From: Streptomyces massasporeus
GTDB taxonomy: Bacteria > Actinomycetota > Actinomycetes > Streptomycetales > Streptomycetaceae
Length of the DNA: 64,000 nucleotides
Assembly (NCBI RefSeq): GCF_014648995.1
Contig: NZ_BMSE01000023.1
Coordinates: 62,001 to 126,000 of the forward strand
Reading direction: 5' to 3'
Under the pieces are notes generated by a model, which was not told the origin of the DNA, searched no databases, and saw only the letters and a list, made by a program, of their open reading frames with translations. Positions 1-7,802 of the stretch are shown here, piece by piece (position 1 is the stretch's first letter; each line of letters opens with the position of its first letter). Position numbers and translations under genes: made by a program.

Positions 1-781
1 GCAGCTGGTGCCGCTTGCGCCAGGCCACCACCACGCCTCCCAGCGCGGGCAGGGCGATGCACGCCATGGCGATCAGGAAGGCGGGAGAGGTCGGGGTGGA
101 CGCACGGGCGCCCGCGACGGCGTAGGCGGCAGTGTTCGGGATCGAGCCGAGGCCCGTGGCCAGCAGGAACGGCAGCAGACCCATGCGGGAGACGGAGGCG
201 CAGTAGTTCGCGGCCCAGAACGGCACGCCCGGGAACAGGCGCACCATCAGCATCGACCGGAAGCCGTGCCGGCTGAGCTGGCCGTCCGCGGCCTTCAGCC
301 AGCGCCCCCGCAGCAGGGGCCGCAGGGCGTCCTGGCCCAGCGCCCGGCCCAGGCAGAAGGCGATCCCGGCGCCGAGCACCGTGCCCGTCAGGGCCACGCC
401 GAGGCCGAGCTGTGAACCGAACAGGGCGCCGGCCGCCAGGTTCAGCAGCGGCCTCGGCACGAACGCCACGGTGCACACGCCGTACGCCACCGTGAACACC
501 GCCGCCGCCGCGGCGCCACCGAGCTGTGGCGGCCAGCCCTCTGTCAGCAGCCGCTGTGGCTCGAACAGCAGCACCCCGCACGCACCGGCGGCGAGCAGCG
601 CGACGAGCAGGGACAGCCGTGACCACGGGGAGAGCAGAACTCTCGTGCAGCGAGCGGCGAAATGGGTCGGTACGGCGGGCGAGACGGTCGTTGCCGGGGG
701 AACGGCGACGGCGAGCTCCGCGGCGGTGGCCCGGGGAGAGGCCGTGGCGGTGCCCCCAGAGCGGGTGGTGGCATCGAGCAT
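1..781 (-). CDS. TVP38/TMEM64 (VTT domain) family membrane protein, partial
   Basis: The frame is open from the ATG at 781 to the left edge, so at least 260 residues are present and the C-terminus is missing. About 50 Ala/Thr/Pro-rich residues come first, then a hydrophobic segment (LLVALLAAGACGVLLF) and a VTT core with PRPLLNLAAGALFG, GRALGQDALRPLL and LVRLFPGVPFWAANY, the last being typical of TVP38/DedA-related proteins. These are polytopic inner-membrane proteins; relatives of DedA have been linked to lipid scrambling, but the role here is unknown. TAGTGT ends 6 nt before the ATG and no Shine-Dalgarno is visible, so the mRNA is probably leaderless. It is divergent from the tuf3 leader. 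Confidence 0.8.
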   Translation of the reverse strand, partial: MLDATTRSGGTATASPRATAAELAVAVPPATTVSPAVPTHFAARCTRVLLSPWSRLSLLVALLAAGACGVLLFEPQRLLTEGWPPQLGGAAAAAVFTVAYGVCTVAFVPRPLLNLAAGALFGSQLGLGVALTGTVLGAGIAFCLGRALGQDALRPLLRGRWLKAADGQLSRHGFRSMLMVRLFPGVPFWAANYCASVSRMGLLPFLLATGLGSIPNTAAYAVAGARASTPTSPAFLIAMACIALPALGGVVVAWRKRHQL

Positions 782-793
782 CCGGTGACACTA
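782..793 (-). promoter_or_regulatory. Leaderless -10 element for the TVP38 gene
   Basis: Reading leftward, TAGTGT is followed by six bases (CACCGG) and then the ATG. This fits the Streptomyces -10 consensus TAGRRT in four positions and places the transcription start on the start codon. No clear -35 box is visible 17-18 bp upstream. Confidence 0.45.
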
Positions 794-908
794 ACCGACA
801 AATGTGTGTGATCGCCGTATGGTTCGTCTCACGAGCGTCACAGCCGGCGGTGCCCAACCCCGTGCGCGGGCAACCGAAAACCATTCGACGTGCGGTAAAG
901 CGTCGGCA

Positions 909-1022
909 ATGATCGACGACATGTTCCGGCACGCCTTCGCCCTCGCAGCATCCGTGGTCACGGATGCCCCGAAGGCTGCCGTCGTCGATCTCACGGCCGT
1001 CATGGACGGCGCCCGAAGCTGA
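909..1022 (+). CDS. Possible 37-residue leader peptide upstream of tuf3
   Basis: A short ORF (start MIDDMFRHAF, end AVMDGARS) ends 99 bp before tuf3. Either ATG 909 or ATG 921 could start it; neither has a good Shine-Dalgarno. Its TGA overlaps the first base of a 10-bp inverted repeat, which is the arrangement expected if translation of the leader influences folding of the downstream RNA. No obvious run of one rare or regulatory codon is seen. It may also be chance; I do not recognise the peptide. Confidence 0.25.
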   Translation: MIDDMFRHAFALAASVVTDAPKAAVVDLTAVMDGARS

Positions 1023-1063
1023 CCCTCTCCGGTTCGTCCGGCGGACCCCGCAAGGGGAGGGTC
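1021..1063 (+). promoter_or_regulatory. Long hairpin in the tuf3 leader
   Basis: GACCCTCTCC (1021-1030) pairs with GGGGAGGGTC (1054-1063), ten pairs with one G-U. The 23-nt loop contains its own small inverted repeat, GTCCG/CGGAC. There is no U-run after it, so a factor-independent terminator is unlikely; an attenuation or RNA-stability role is inferred from its place between the small ORF stop and tuf3. Confidence 0.45.
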
Positions 1064-1121
1064 GGGCAGGTCCTCGGGGTCCCACTTCTTCTTCGCTGAG
1101 CAGACGCTTCGAGGTACAGCC

Positions 1122-2291
1122 ATGTCCAAAACGGCTTATGTCCGCACGAAACCGCATCTCAACATCGGCACGATGGGTCATGTCGACCACGGCAAGACCA
1201 CGCTGACCGCCGCCATCACCAAGGTCCTCGCCGACCGCGGCAGTGGCGCGTTCGTGCCGTTCGACCGGATCGACCGAGCGCCCGAGGAGGCGGCGCGCGG
1301 CATCACCATCAACATCGCGCACGTGGAGTACGAGACCGACACCCGGCACTACGCGCACGTCGACATGCCGGGCCACGCCGACTACGTCAAGAACATGGTC
1401 ACCGGCGCCGCCCAGCTCGACGGGGCGATCCTCGTCGTCTCCGCGCTCGACGGGATCATGCCGCAGACCGCCGAACACGTCCTGCTCGCCCGGCAGGTGG
1501 GCGTCGACCACGTCGTCGTCGCCCTCAACAAGGCCGACGCGGGCGACGAGGAGCTGACCGACCTGGTCGAGCTGGAGGTCCGCGACCTGCTCACCGCGCA
1601 CGGCTACGGCGGCGACTCCGTACCCGTCGTACGCGTCTCGGGTCTGAAGGCGCTGGAGGGGGACCCGCGCTGGACGGCGTCGATCGAGGCGCTGCTCGAC
1701 GCGGTGGACACGTATGTGCCGATGCCGGAGCGGTACCTGGACGCGCCGTTCCTGCTGCCGGTGGAGAACGTGCTGACCATCACCGGGCGGGGGACCGTGG
1801 TGACCGGGGCGGTCGAGCGGGGTGTGGTGCGCGTCGGCGACCGGGTCGAGGTGCTCGGGGCCTCCGTCGAGTCGGTGGTCACGGGCCTGGAGACCTTCGG
1901 GAAGCCGATGGAGGAGGCGCAGGCCGGGGACAACGTGGCGTTGCTGTTGCGCGGCGTGCCGCGGGATGCGGTGCGGCGGGGGCATGTGGTCGCGGCGCCG
2001 GGGAGTGTGAAGCCGCGGCGGCGCTTCTCGGCGCAGGTGTACGTCCTGTCGGCCCGTGAGGGCGGGCGGACGACGCCCGTCTCCTCCGGCTACCGGCCGC
2101 AGTTCTACATCCGGACCGCGGATGTGGTCGGGGTGGTCGACCTCGGTGAGGTGGCGGTGGCCCGGCCCGGCGACACCGTCGCCATGACCGTGGAGCTGGG
2201 GCGGGACGTGCCGTTGGAGCCGGGCCTCGGGTTCGCCATCCGTGAGGGTGGCAGGACTGTGGGGGCGGGGACCGTGACCGTGGTGGGTTGA
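1122..2291 (+). CDS. tuf3: Elongation factor Tu, divergent paralogue (EF-Tu3)
   Basis: Translation GTPase that delivers aminoacyl-tRNA to the ribosome. 389 residues, slightly shorter than the usual 397. G1 GHVDHGKTT, G2 RGITI, G3 DMPGHADY and G4 NKAD are present, followed by the beta-barrel domains 2 and 3 with TGRGTVVTG. It differs from the housekeeping protein: the usual DCPGH is DMPGH and the G5 SALK is SGLK. It also stands alone, without rpsL, rpsG and fusA, which marks it as the accessory tuf3 type rather than tuf1. The ATG has CGAGG 7 nt upstream. In S. coelicolor the equivalent gene is reported as non-essential and positively controlled by ppGpp (from memory). Confidence 0.93.
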   Translation: MSKTAYVRTKPHLNIGTMGHVDHGKTTLTAAITKVLADRGSGAFVPFDRIDRAPEEAARGITINIAHVEYETDTRHYAHVDMPGHADYVKNMVTGAAQLDGAILVVSALDGIMPQTAEHVLLARQVGVDHVVVALNKADAGDEELTDLVELEVRDLLTAHGYGGDSVPVVRVSGLKALEGDPRWTASIEALLDAVDTYVPMPERYLDAPFLLPVENVLTITGRGTVVTGAVERGVVRVGDRVEVLGASVESVVTGLETFGKPMEEAQAGDNVALLLRGVPRDAVRRGHVVAAPGSVKPRRRFSAQVYVLSAREGGRTTPVSSGYRPQFYIRTADVVGVVDLGEVAVARPGDTVAMTVELGRDVPLEPGLGFAIREGGRTVGAGTVTVVG

Positions 2292-2314
2292 GGTCGTGGG
2301 GAACTGCGGGCCGT

Positions 2315-2363
2315 GCGGGGCTGGTCGCCCACGCGGCGGAGCCGCATATCGGAACAGCCCCGC
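2315..2363. repeat. Dispersed Streptomyces extragenic palindrome, copy 1
   Basis: Outer arms GCGGGGCTG (2315-2323) and CAGCCCCGC (2355-2363) enclose an inner hairpin GCGGC-GGA-GCCGC. The core GCGGAGCCGCATATCG recurs near 13.3, 39.4 and 47.6-47.8 kb. It lies just after tuf3 and may end its transcript or protect its 3' end. Confidence 0.8.
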
Positions 2364-2389
2364 GCCCCTTGCGGGCGTTGCCGCGCAGG

Positions 2390-2401
2390 CACAATGAAGG
2401 G
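2390..2401 (+). promoter_or_regulatory. Leaderless -10 element for the spermidine-synthase-like gene
   Basis: CACAAT, six bases (GAAGGG), then GTG 2402. The GAAGGG could alternatively act as a very close ribosome binding site. Confidence 0.4.
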
Positions 2402-3247
2402 GTGAACGAGCCTGTACCAGTCGCCCGGTCCGTCGACCACGGGTTTGCCAAGCTGATGCCCGACGTCGACCGGGAACGGGCCTGGCTGCTCACCGTGGAC
2501 GGGGCGCCGCAGTCCTACGTCGATCTCGACGAGCCCGGGCATCTGGAGTTCGAGTACACGCGGCGGCTCGGGCACGTGCTGGATGTCGTGGCCGAGCCGG
2601 GGCGGGCGCTGGACGTGGTGCATCTCGGGGGAGGGGCGCTCACCTTGCCCCGGTACGTGGCCGTGACCCGGCCGGGCTCGCGGCAGGACGTCGTCGAGGC
2701 CGACCGGGGGCTGCTGGAGCTGGTGACCGAGCATCTGCCGTTGCCGCAGGGCGCGGACATCGCCCTGCACGCGGCGGACGCCCGGGTCTGGCTGGAGCAC
2801 GCTCCCGAGGCCTCGGCGGACGTTCTCCTCGCGGACGTCTTCAGCGGGTCGCGGGTGCCGGCGCACCTCACCTCCGTCGCCTACGTCCGTGAGGCCGCGC
2901 GGGTGCTGCGGGGGAGCGGGGTGTATCTCGCGAATCTCCCCGACGCCGCGCCCTTCGCCTTCCTGCGGTCGCAACTCGCCACGCTCGCCACCGCCTTCGA
3001 GGAGCTGGCGCTGATCGCCGAGCCGGGTGTGCTGCGGGGGCGGCGGTTCGGGAACGCCGTGCTCGTCGCCGGGCATCAGCCGATCGACGTGGCCACGCTG
3101 GCCCGGCTCACCGCCGCCGACGTCTTCCCGGCCCGGGTCGAACACGGCACCGGGCTGCGGAAGTTCATCGGAGGCGCGCGGGCGGTGCGGGACGAGGACG
3201 CCGTGCCGTCACCCGAGCCCCCCGACGGGGCGTTCGGCATCGGCTGA
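2402..3247 (+). CDS. Spermidine-synthase-like class I methyltransferase-fold protein
   Basis: 281 residues. The fold is that of polyamine aminopropyltransferases/SAM methyltransferases: VVHLGGGALTLPRY is the nucleotide-binding glycine motif, VEADRGLLEL the acidic loop after strand 2, and ADVLLADVFSG the region that carries the catalytic Asp in SpeE. The N-terminal beta-domain of true spermidine synthases is shortened, so the substrate is uncertain. GTG 2402 was chosen because it carries a -10 hexamer 6 nt upstream and because the region before it is the dispersed repeat. Its 3' end overlaps the convergent MFS gene by 39 bp. Confidence 0.75.
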   Translation: MNEPVPVARSVDHGFAKLMPDVDRERAWLLTVDGAPQSYVDLDEPGHLEFEYTRRLGHVLDVVAEPGRALDVVHLGGGALTLPRYVAVTRPGSRQDVVEADRGLLELVTEHLPLPQGADIALHAADARVWLEHAPEASADVLLADVFSGSRVPAHLTSVAYVREAARVLRGSGVYLANLPDAAPFAFLRSQLATLATAFEELALIAEPGVLRGRRFGNAVLVAGHQPIDVATLARLTAADVFPARVEHGTGLRKFIGGARAVRDEDAVPSPEPPDGAFGIG

Positions 3248-4513
3248 CGCGCGCTCGCTGCCGCCCCGGGCCACCGGTGTGGTCCGGCGGCGCAGATTGC
3301 GGACGTCCGGTACGCACAGCACCGCCGCCGTGACCAGGACGACCAGGCCGGCGCAGCCCCACAGGGCCGCCGTGCGGCCGAAGGCATCCTCCGCCGGGCC
3401 GGCCGCGGCCGTGGCGAGGGGGACCAGTGCGACGGAACCGAACCAGTCGTACGCCGAGACGCGGGAGAGCTTGTGCTCGGGGATCTCCTGGTGCAGTGCC
3501 GTCATCCAGGAGACGCCGAACACCTCCACCGTCGCACCGGCGACGAACATCACCCCGAACAGGACACCGATCGGCACCGGCACGGCGAGCGCGGCGGAGG
3601 GCAGGGCCAGGGGGAACACGCAGAGGGTGCCGGCGAGGAGGAGACGGCGGGGCTTCCAGCGGGTCATGAGCAGGGCGCCGGCGACCGTGCCCGCGCCGAA
3701 CGCGCCCAGGGCCAGTCCCCAGGGGGCCGCGCCGCCGAGGTGGTCGCGGGCGACGAGCGGGCCGTAGACCGCGTCCGCGGCGGCGACGACCGCGTTGGCG
3801 ACGGAGAACTGGACGACGATGCCCCACAGCCAGGGGCGGCCGGCGAACTCCTGCCAGCCGTCCCGCAGATCGTCGATCAGGCCGCCGCCCGGCGCGCGGG
3901 GCGGGATGTGGCCGACGTCGAGGAAGGCCCGCAGAGCCCCGGCGAGCGCGAAGGCCGCCGCGTCCGCCGCGAGCACCCAGCCGGGCCCGATCGCCGCGAC
4001 CATGGCCCCGCCGAGCGCGGCCCCGCCGAGGACCGCGCCCTGCATCGCCATCCGGAACACCGCGAACGCGCGACCCGCGTGCTCGCCTTCGACCGAGGAC
4101 ATCAGCATGCCCTCGGCGGCCGGTCCGAAGAAGGCCTGGCCGGTGCCGCCGAGCGCGGCGAGCAGCATCATGTGCCACAGCCGGGGCTCCCCGGTCAGCA
4201 CCAGCACGGCGAAGGCCGCCTGCGAGAGGCAGTTGAGGACGTTGGCCGCGACCATCACCCGGTGCCGGGGCAGCCGGTCCGCGACGGCGCCGCCGATCAG
4301 CAGGAACAGCACCAGCGGCAGGGTCCGCGCCGCCGCCACCAGGCCGACGTCACCGCCGTCGCCGCCCGTTTCGATGACCGCGAACGCCGCCGCCACCAGG
4401 GCGCCCTGGCTGCCCAGGCCGGTGACGACCGCGGCGGCGGTCAGCAGGGAGTAGTTGCGGCCCGCCCAGGCGGGTCTGCGGGGGCTCCGGGAGGAGGCGG
4501 TCGGGGACGTCAC
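3209..4513 (-). CDS. MFS transporter, EntS-like drug/siderophore exporter family
   Basis: 434 residues with about twelve hydrophobic segments, starting at GRNYSLLTAAAVVTGLGSQGAL. The loop between segments 2 and 3 reads GGAVADRLPRHRVM, the MFS signature (GxxxDRxxRRxxL type). Overall it fits the MFS_3/enterobactin-exporter group, which expels small amphipathic compounds with proton exchange; the substrate is unknown. A TTG at 4549 is possible, but GTG 4513 has GATAGT exactly 6 nt upstream. The C-terminal tail overlaps the 3' end of the opposite gene. Confidence 0.85.
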   Translation of the reverse strand: MTSPTASSRSPRRPAWAGRNYSLLTAAAVVTGLGSQGALVAAAFAVIETGGDGGDVGLVAAARTLPLVLFLLIGGAVADRLPRHRVMVAANVLNCLSQAAFAVLVLTGEPRLWHMMLLAALGGTGQAFFGPAAEGMLMSSVEGEHAGRAFAVFRMAMQGAVLGGAALGGAMVAAIGPGWVLAADAAAFALAGALRAFLDVGHIPPRAPGGGLIDDLRDGWQEFAGRPWLWGIVVQFSVANAVVAAADAVYGPLVARDHLGGAAPWGLALGAFGAGTVAGALLMTRWKPRRLLLAGTLCVFPLALPSAALAVPVPIGVLFGVMFVAGATVEVFGVSWMTALHQEIPEHKLSRVSAYDWFGSVALVPLATAAAGPAEDAFGRTAALWGCAGLVVLVTAAVLCVPDVRNLRRRTTPVARGGSERASADAERPVGGLG

Positions 4514-4525
4514 CGGCCGACTATC
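4514..4525 (-). promoter_or_regulatory. Leaderless -10 element for the MFS gene
   Basis: Reading leftward GATAGT, six bases (CGGCCG), then GTG 4513. It is the main reason for choosing this start. Confidence 0.4.
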
Positions 4526-4620
4526 GCCGCTGGGGGCCCGTCCTGCCAAACCGTTTGCGCGGCGTCACGGCGCACAGATAAGTTGATCTTGACTTTGCTT
4601 TGAATCGGGGAAGGAAACAC

Positions 4621-4953
4621 ATGCACAAGCGTTCTGCCACGCTGCTGGCGACGGCGGCACTCATCGGTGCCGCGCTGCCCGTCATGGGCGCGGGCTCCGC
4701 CTCGGCGGCCGGTGCTTTCAAGTGCCAGCCGACGTCCCACGACTACGTGGTGGTCAAGGAGAAGACCGCGGTCCACGCCAGCTTCTCGGCGAACGCCAGG
4801 GTGGTCGGCTACGTCTACAAGGACAACAAGGTGCACGCCTACTGGGACTGCACCAACTCCTCGGGCAACCCCTGGGTCTGCATCGGCAGCTGCCGCGTCG
4901 ACGAGGACTCCATCTCGGGCCGCTGGGTCTACCGCGGGTACCTGAAGGGCTGA
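4621..4953 (+). CDS. Small secreted SH3-like protein
   Basis: 110 residues. A Sec signal peptide (MHKRSATLL, hydrophobic core, ASA-A cleavage near residue 30) is followed by an 80-residue domain with four cysteines (FKC, WDC, WVC and GSC). The pattern TAVHASFSANARVVGYVYKDNKV resembles bacterial SH3-type domains, which often bind peptidoglycan or polymers outside the cell. ATG 4621 has GGAAGGA 5 nt upstream; the upstream TTG would place that site inside the gene. It is monocistronic and followed by a strong hairpin. The exact function is unknown. Confidence 0.8.
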   Translation: MHKRSATLLATAALIGAALPVMGAGSASAAGAFKCQPTSHDYVVVKEKTAVHASFSANARVVGYVYKDNKVHAYWDCTNSSGNPWVCIGSCRVDEDSISGRWVYRGYLKG

Positions 4954-4978
4954 CGCCCGTCACGACGCTCCGGTGAGC

Positions 4979-5008
4979 CGGGCCCGCCCCTCGACAGGGG
5001 CGGGCCCG
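4979..5008. terminator. Bidirectional terminator between convergent genes
   Basis: A perfect 13-bp stem, CGGGCCCGCCCCT (4979-4991) with AGGGGCGGGCCCG (4996-5008), and a CGAC tetraloop, followed by TT. It separates the secreted protein from the convergent membrane-anchored protein. Confidence 0.85.
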
Positions 5009-5022
5009 TTCCGCTTTCCGGA

Positions 5023-6033
5023 TCAGCCGCCGGTCGGCTCGCCGTGCAGCCGGACCGTGCTGAGGATCTTCATGACGGTCTTCTCGGGCACCTCGCCCTT
5101 GACGCCCTTGGCGCCGAAGAAGCTCCAGGCGACGAAGTCGCCGGCGGAGTTCTTGAAGCCGAACGTGATCGCCTTGCCGTCGCTCGCGCACTTGCCCGTG
5201 TCGGGCGTGTTCTCCGAGTGCGCCCAGGCGACGCTGCCCTTCACGCCCGAGGCGGTGGTGTACGGCTTGGCCTTGTCGTCGGTCTTGACGCTCTTCTTGT
5301 CCGGCTGGGTGTAGCCGCCGTACACCCACCAGGCCACCTGGTTGACCGCGACCTCGTTCGTGTCCTTGGCTCCGTCGGCGCCCTTGGTGCCCGCCCCGGC
5401 CAGGGACTCGGTCTCGGTCCTGCCGTCCTTGTTGTCGTCGCTCGTGCACCACTTGGACTTGTAGAACGCCGGCGCCGACATGGTGATCAGCGGCTTGCCG
5501 TCGTCGGACTTCTCGTCCTCGAAGAACACGGACGACGTCGGGGACGCCACCTCCCAGTCGGCCGGAACGTCGAAGGCCGTGCCCCACTTGGGGTTGATGA
5601 CGACCTTCCAGCCCTTGACCGTGGGCTTGGCGTCCTCGCCGCCGCGGGGGTTGTCGCCCGTGGCGGGGGCGCTGGGCTCCTCGGCCGACGGGCTCGACGA
5701 CGCCGTGCCGCCCTTGCCGTCCTTGCCGCCGTCCGCCGTGTCGTCCTTGTCGCCGCCCAGCACCAGGAAGCCGGTGACACCGGCAGCCACGACCACCGCC
5801 GTGGCGGCGATGATCGCGACCAGCTTCGTCCGGCCGCCGCCACCGCCCTGCGGGGACTGCGGTGCGCCGGCCGGCGCGGGGGTGCCCCACTGCGGCTGCT
5901 GCCCATACGGGTTGGGCTGCTGCTGGTACCCCGGCTGCTGGTACGGATTCGGCTGCTGGTACCCCGGCTGCTGGTACGGGTTGTTCGCTTGCGGGTTCTG
6001 CTCGCCCCCGGGCGGCTGCTGTCCTGGCCACAT
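5023..6033 (-). CDS. Membrane-anchored protein with Gln/Pro/Tyr-rich N-terminus
   Basis: 336 residues. Residues 1-65 are low-complexity, made of NPYQQPGYQQ-type repeats, as seen in many actinobacterial cell-envelope proteins. One membrane segment follows (LVAIIAATAVVVAAGVTGFLVL, about residues 71-92), then an acidic Gly/Ser/Asp linker and a soluble domain of about 200 residues with KWGTAFDVPADWEV, outside the membrane. No enzyme motif is visible. The ATG has TAGGGT 8 nt upstream, so the leader may be only 1-2 nt. The function is unknown. Confidence 0.8.
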   Translation of the reverse strand: MWPGQQPPGGEQNPQANNPYQQPGYQQPNPYQQPGYQQQPNPYGQQPQWGTPAPAGAPQSPQGGGGGRTKLVAIIAATAVVVAAGVTGFLVLGGDKDDTADGGKDGKGGTASSSPSAEEPSAPATGDNPRGGEDAKPTVKGWKVVINPKWGTAFDVPADWEVASPTSSVFFEDEKSDDGKPLITMSAPAFYKSKWCTSDDNKDGRTETESLAGAGTKGADGAKDTNEVAVNQVAWWVYGGYTQPDKKSVKTDDKAKPYTTASGVKGSVAWAHSENTPDTGKCASDGKAITFGFKNSAGDFVAWSFFGAKGVKGEVPEKTVMKILSTVRLHGEPTGG

Positions 6034-6047
6034 GGGCAGCCACCCTA
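6034..6047 (-). promoter_or_regulatory. -10 element 8 nt before the membrane-anchored protein
   Basis: TAGGGT, a full match to the Streptomyces TAGRRT consensus, is followed by eight bases and the ATG. Transcription would begin within two bases of the start codon. Confidence 0.4.
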
Positions 6048-6180
6048 GCCGCGCTCCGACACGTTTCGGTCACTGCCCGTGGACGGAGACGTAGCAACCC
6101 GGGGACAAGGTGGTGTGGATGTCGTGAGGACCGATGCGGCGGTCGTCACACCTGCCTGGCCAGCCGTCTCTACTCGTGAG

Positions 6181-6192
6181 TAACATGCGGCC
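6181..6192 (+). promoter_or_regulatory. Leaderless -10 element for the thioesterase gene
   Basis: TAACAT, six bases (GCGGCC), then ATG 6193. No Shine-Dalgarno is present. Confidence 0.5.
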
Positions 6193-6645
6193 ATGAGCGC
6201 AGACCAGATGTCCATCGGCGAGATGCTCGCCGCCACGGTGCCCATGGCCCGCACCCTGAACCTCGAGTTCCTCGAGACCTCGCCGGAGCGGGCCGTGGTG
6301 TCGCTGCCCGACCAGGGCGAGTACCACAACCACGTGGGCGGCCCGCACGCCGGTGCGATGTTCACGCTCGGCGAGTCCGCCAGCGGGGCGATCGTGCTGG
6401 CCGCGTTCGGGGACCAGCTCTCGCGCGCCGTACCGCTCGCCGTCAGCGCCGAGATCTCCTACAAGAAGCTGGCGATGGGCGCCGTCACCGCCACGGCCAC
6501 CCTGGGCCGCCCGGCCGGCGAGGTCGTCGCGCAGCTGGACGCCGGTGAGCGCCCCGAGTTCCCGGTGACCATCGCCATCCAGCGGGCCGACGGTGCCGTG
6601 ACCGGCGAGATGACGGTGGTGTGGACCCTGCGGCCGAACGGCTGA
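6193..6645 (+). CDS. Hot-dog fold thioesterase-like protein (DUF4442 type)
   Basis: 150 residues, the usual length. The stretch HNHVGGPHAGAMFTLGESASG is the hot-dog helix region and resembles the PaaI/DUF4442 acyl-CoA thioesterase group; strands VSAEISYKKLAMG and VTIAIQRADGAV complete the fold. It would hydrolyse acyl thioesters in the cytoplasm, but the substrate cannot be told. It is monocistronic, probably leaderless, and its last codons are copied in the minisatellite downstream. Confidence 0.8.
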   Translation: MSADQMSIGEMLAATVPMARTLNLEFLETSPERAVVSLPDQGEYHNHVGGPHAGAMFTLGESASGAIVLAAFGDQLSRAVPLAVSAEISYKKLAMGAVTATATLGRPAGEVVAQLDAGERPEFPVTIAIQRADGAVTGEMTVVWTLRPNG

Positions 6646-6816
6646 TCAGGCGGTCGCGTGGGATCCGCCGGCCCGATAGCTGAAGAGCTGGCCGCCCGTG
6701 CCCTGCGGCCTGACGGCTGGAGAGGTGGCCGCCCGTACTCTGCGGCCTGACGGCTGGAGAGGTGGCCGCCCGCACTCTGCGGCCCGACGGCTGATCAGAG
6801 GGCCGCGTGTGCGTAA
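6620..6816. repeat. 37-bp minisatellite that duplicates the thioesterase 3' end
   Basis: The unit CTGCGGCCTGACGGCTG-GAGAGGTGGCCGCCCGTACT occurs about three times. The last copy ends CTGCGGCCCGACGGCTGATCAG, nearly identical to the final codons and stop of the preceding gene (CTGCGGCCGAACGGCTGATCAG). The array therefore seems to have arisen by duplication of the gene end. Confidence 0.85.
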
Positions 6817-6835
6817 CCCCGGCCGAGTGCCGGGG
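6817..6835. terminator. Terminator between thioesterase and galU
   Basis: CCCCGGC (6817-6823), CGAGT loop, GCCGGGG (6829-6835), followed by CTTTC on the plus strand. Well placed to end both convergent transcripts. Confidence 0.8.
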
Positions 6836-6845
6836 CTTTCGCATG

Positions 6846-7802
6846 TCAGGCCGCCACGTCCCGGTGCCCGGGGCGCGCTCCGTCCAGCTCCTCGAGGAAC
6901 TCCCTGAGCCATGCGACGAACTCCGGCCCCAGGTCGGGCCGTTCGCACGCCAGCCTGACCACGGTGCGCAGGTAGTCGGCCTTGTCGCCGGTGTCGTAGC
7001 GCAGGCCCTTGAAGACGACCCCGTGCACCGTGCCGCCCGCGGCCAGCTCCTGCAGGGCGTCCGTCAGCTGGATCTCGCCGCCCCGGCCCGGCGGGATGCG
7101 CTCCAGTACGGGGAAGACGGCAGGGTCGAGGACGTAGCGGCCGATGACGGCGTAGCGGCTCGGCGCGTGCTCCCGGGCCGGCTTCTCGACCAGGCCCGTG
7201 ACGCGGACGACGTCCTCCTCGCCGGTCGGTTCGACGGCGGCGCAGCCGTAGAGGTGGACCTGCTCCGGCGGGACCTCCATCAGGGCGACCACGCTGCCCA
7301 GCCGGCGGTCGCGGACGTCGAGCATCCGGCTCAGCAAGCTCTCGCGCGGGTCGATCAGGTCGTCGCCCAGAAGGACCGCGAAGGGCTGGTCGCCGACATG
7401 GCGGCGGGCGCACAGCACGGCGTGCCCGAGGCCGAGCGGGTCGCCCTGGCGGATGTGGTGGATGCTCGCCAGCTGCGCCGGGTCGCGCACCGCGTCCAGT
7501 CGTACGGTGTCGCCCTTGGCCGCGAGGGCCTGTTCCAGTTCGAAGGCGTGGTCGAAGTGGTCCTCGATGGCCCGCTTGTGCCGGCCGGTGACCATCAGGA
7601 CGTCGTCGAGCCCCGCCGCTGCCGCCTCCTCGACGACGTACTGGATGGCGGGCTTGTCGACGACCGGCAGCATCTCCTTGGGCGTCGCCTTCGTGGCGGG
7701 CAGGAAGCGGGTGCCTAGACCGGCGGCCGGGACTACCGCCTTGCGGACGCTGCGGGCGGGGGCGGCCGGGGTGGAAGGGTGGGGGGCGATCATGCGGCTC
7801 AT
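6846..7802 (-). CDS. galU: UTP-glucose-1-phosphate uridylyltransferase
   Basis: Makes UDP-glucose from UTP and glucose-1-phosphate for glycans and glycolipids. 318 residues, near the family length of about 300. AAGLGTRFLPATKATPKEML (residues 26-45) is the nucleotide-binding signature; VDKPAIQYVVEEA, LGDDLI and GLVEKP are the other conserved blocks. ATG 7802 was chosen because its first bases overlap the TGA of the small upstream ORF (ATGA), the classic layout for translational coupling, and there is no strong Shine-Dalgarno of its own. Alternative starts are ATG 7793 and, less likely, GTG 7895. Confidence 0.92.
   Translation of the reverse strand: MSRMIAPHPSTPAAPARSVRKAVVPAAGLGTRFLPATKATPKEMLPVVDKPAIQYVVEEAAAAGLDDVLMVTGRHKRAIEDHFDHAFELEQALAAKGDTVRLDAVRDPAQLASIHHIRQGDPLGLGHAVLCARRHVGDQPFAVLLGDDLIDPRESLLSRMLDVRDRRLGSVVALMEVPPEQVHLYGCAAVEPTGEEDVVRVTGLVEKPAREHAPSRYAVIGRYVLDPAVFPVLERIPPGRGGEIQLTDALQELAAGGTVHGVVFKGLRYDTGDKADYLRTVVRLACERPDLGPEFVAWLREFLEELDGARPGHRDVAA

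Larger units (their letters stand above)
782..1121. other. Gene-free interval with the tuf3 leader
   Basis: 340 bp separate the divergent TVP38 and tuf3 starts. The left part should hold both promoters; TTCGAC near 886 with AATGAT 18 bp later is only a weak candidate for tuf3. The right part holds a possible 37-codon ORF whose stop codon touches a long inverted repeat. From memory of the literature, S. coelicolor tuf3 is inessential and under positive stringent control, so a regulated leader would make sense. Confidence 0.4.

Noticed and set aside
804..1022. 72-codon version of the tuf3 leader ORF
   Set aside because: The extra N-terminal part has no start signal; only the last 37 codons, near the hairpin, are considered possible.
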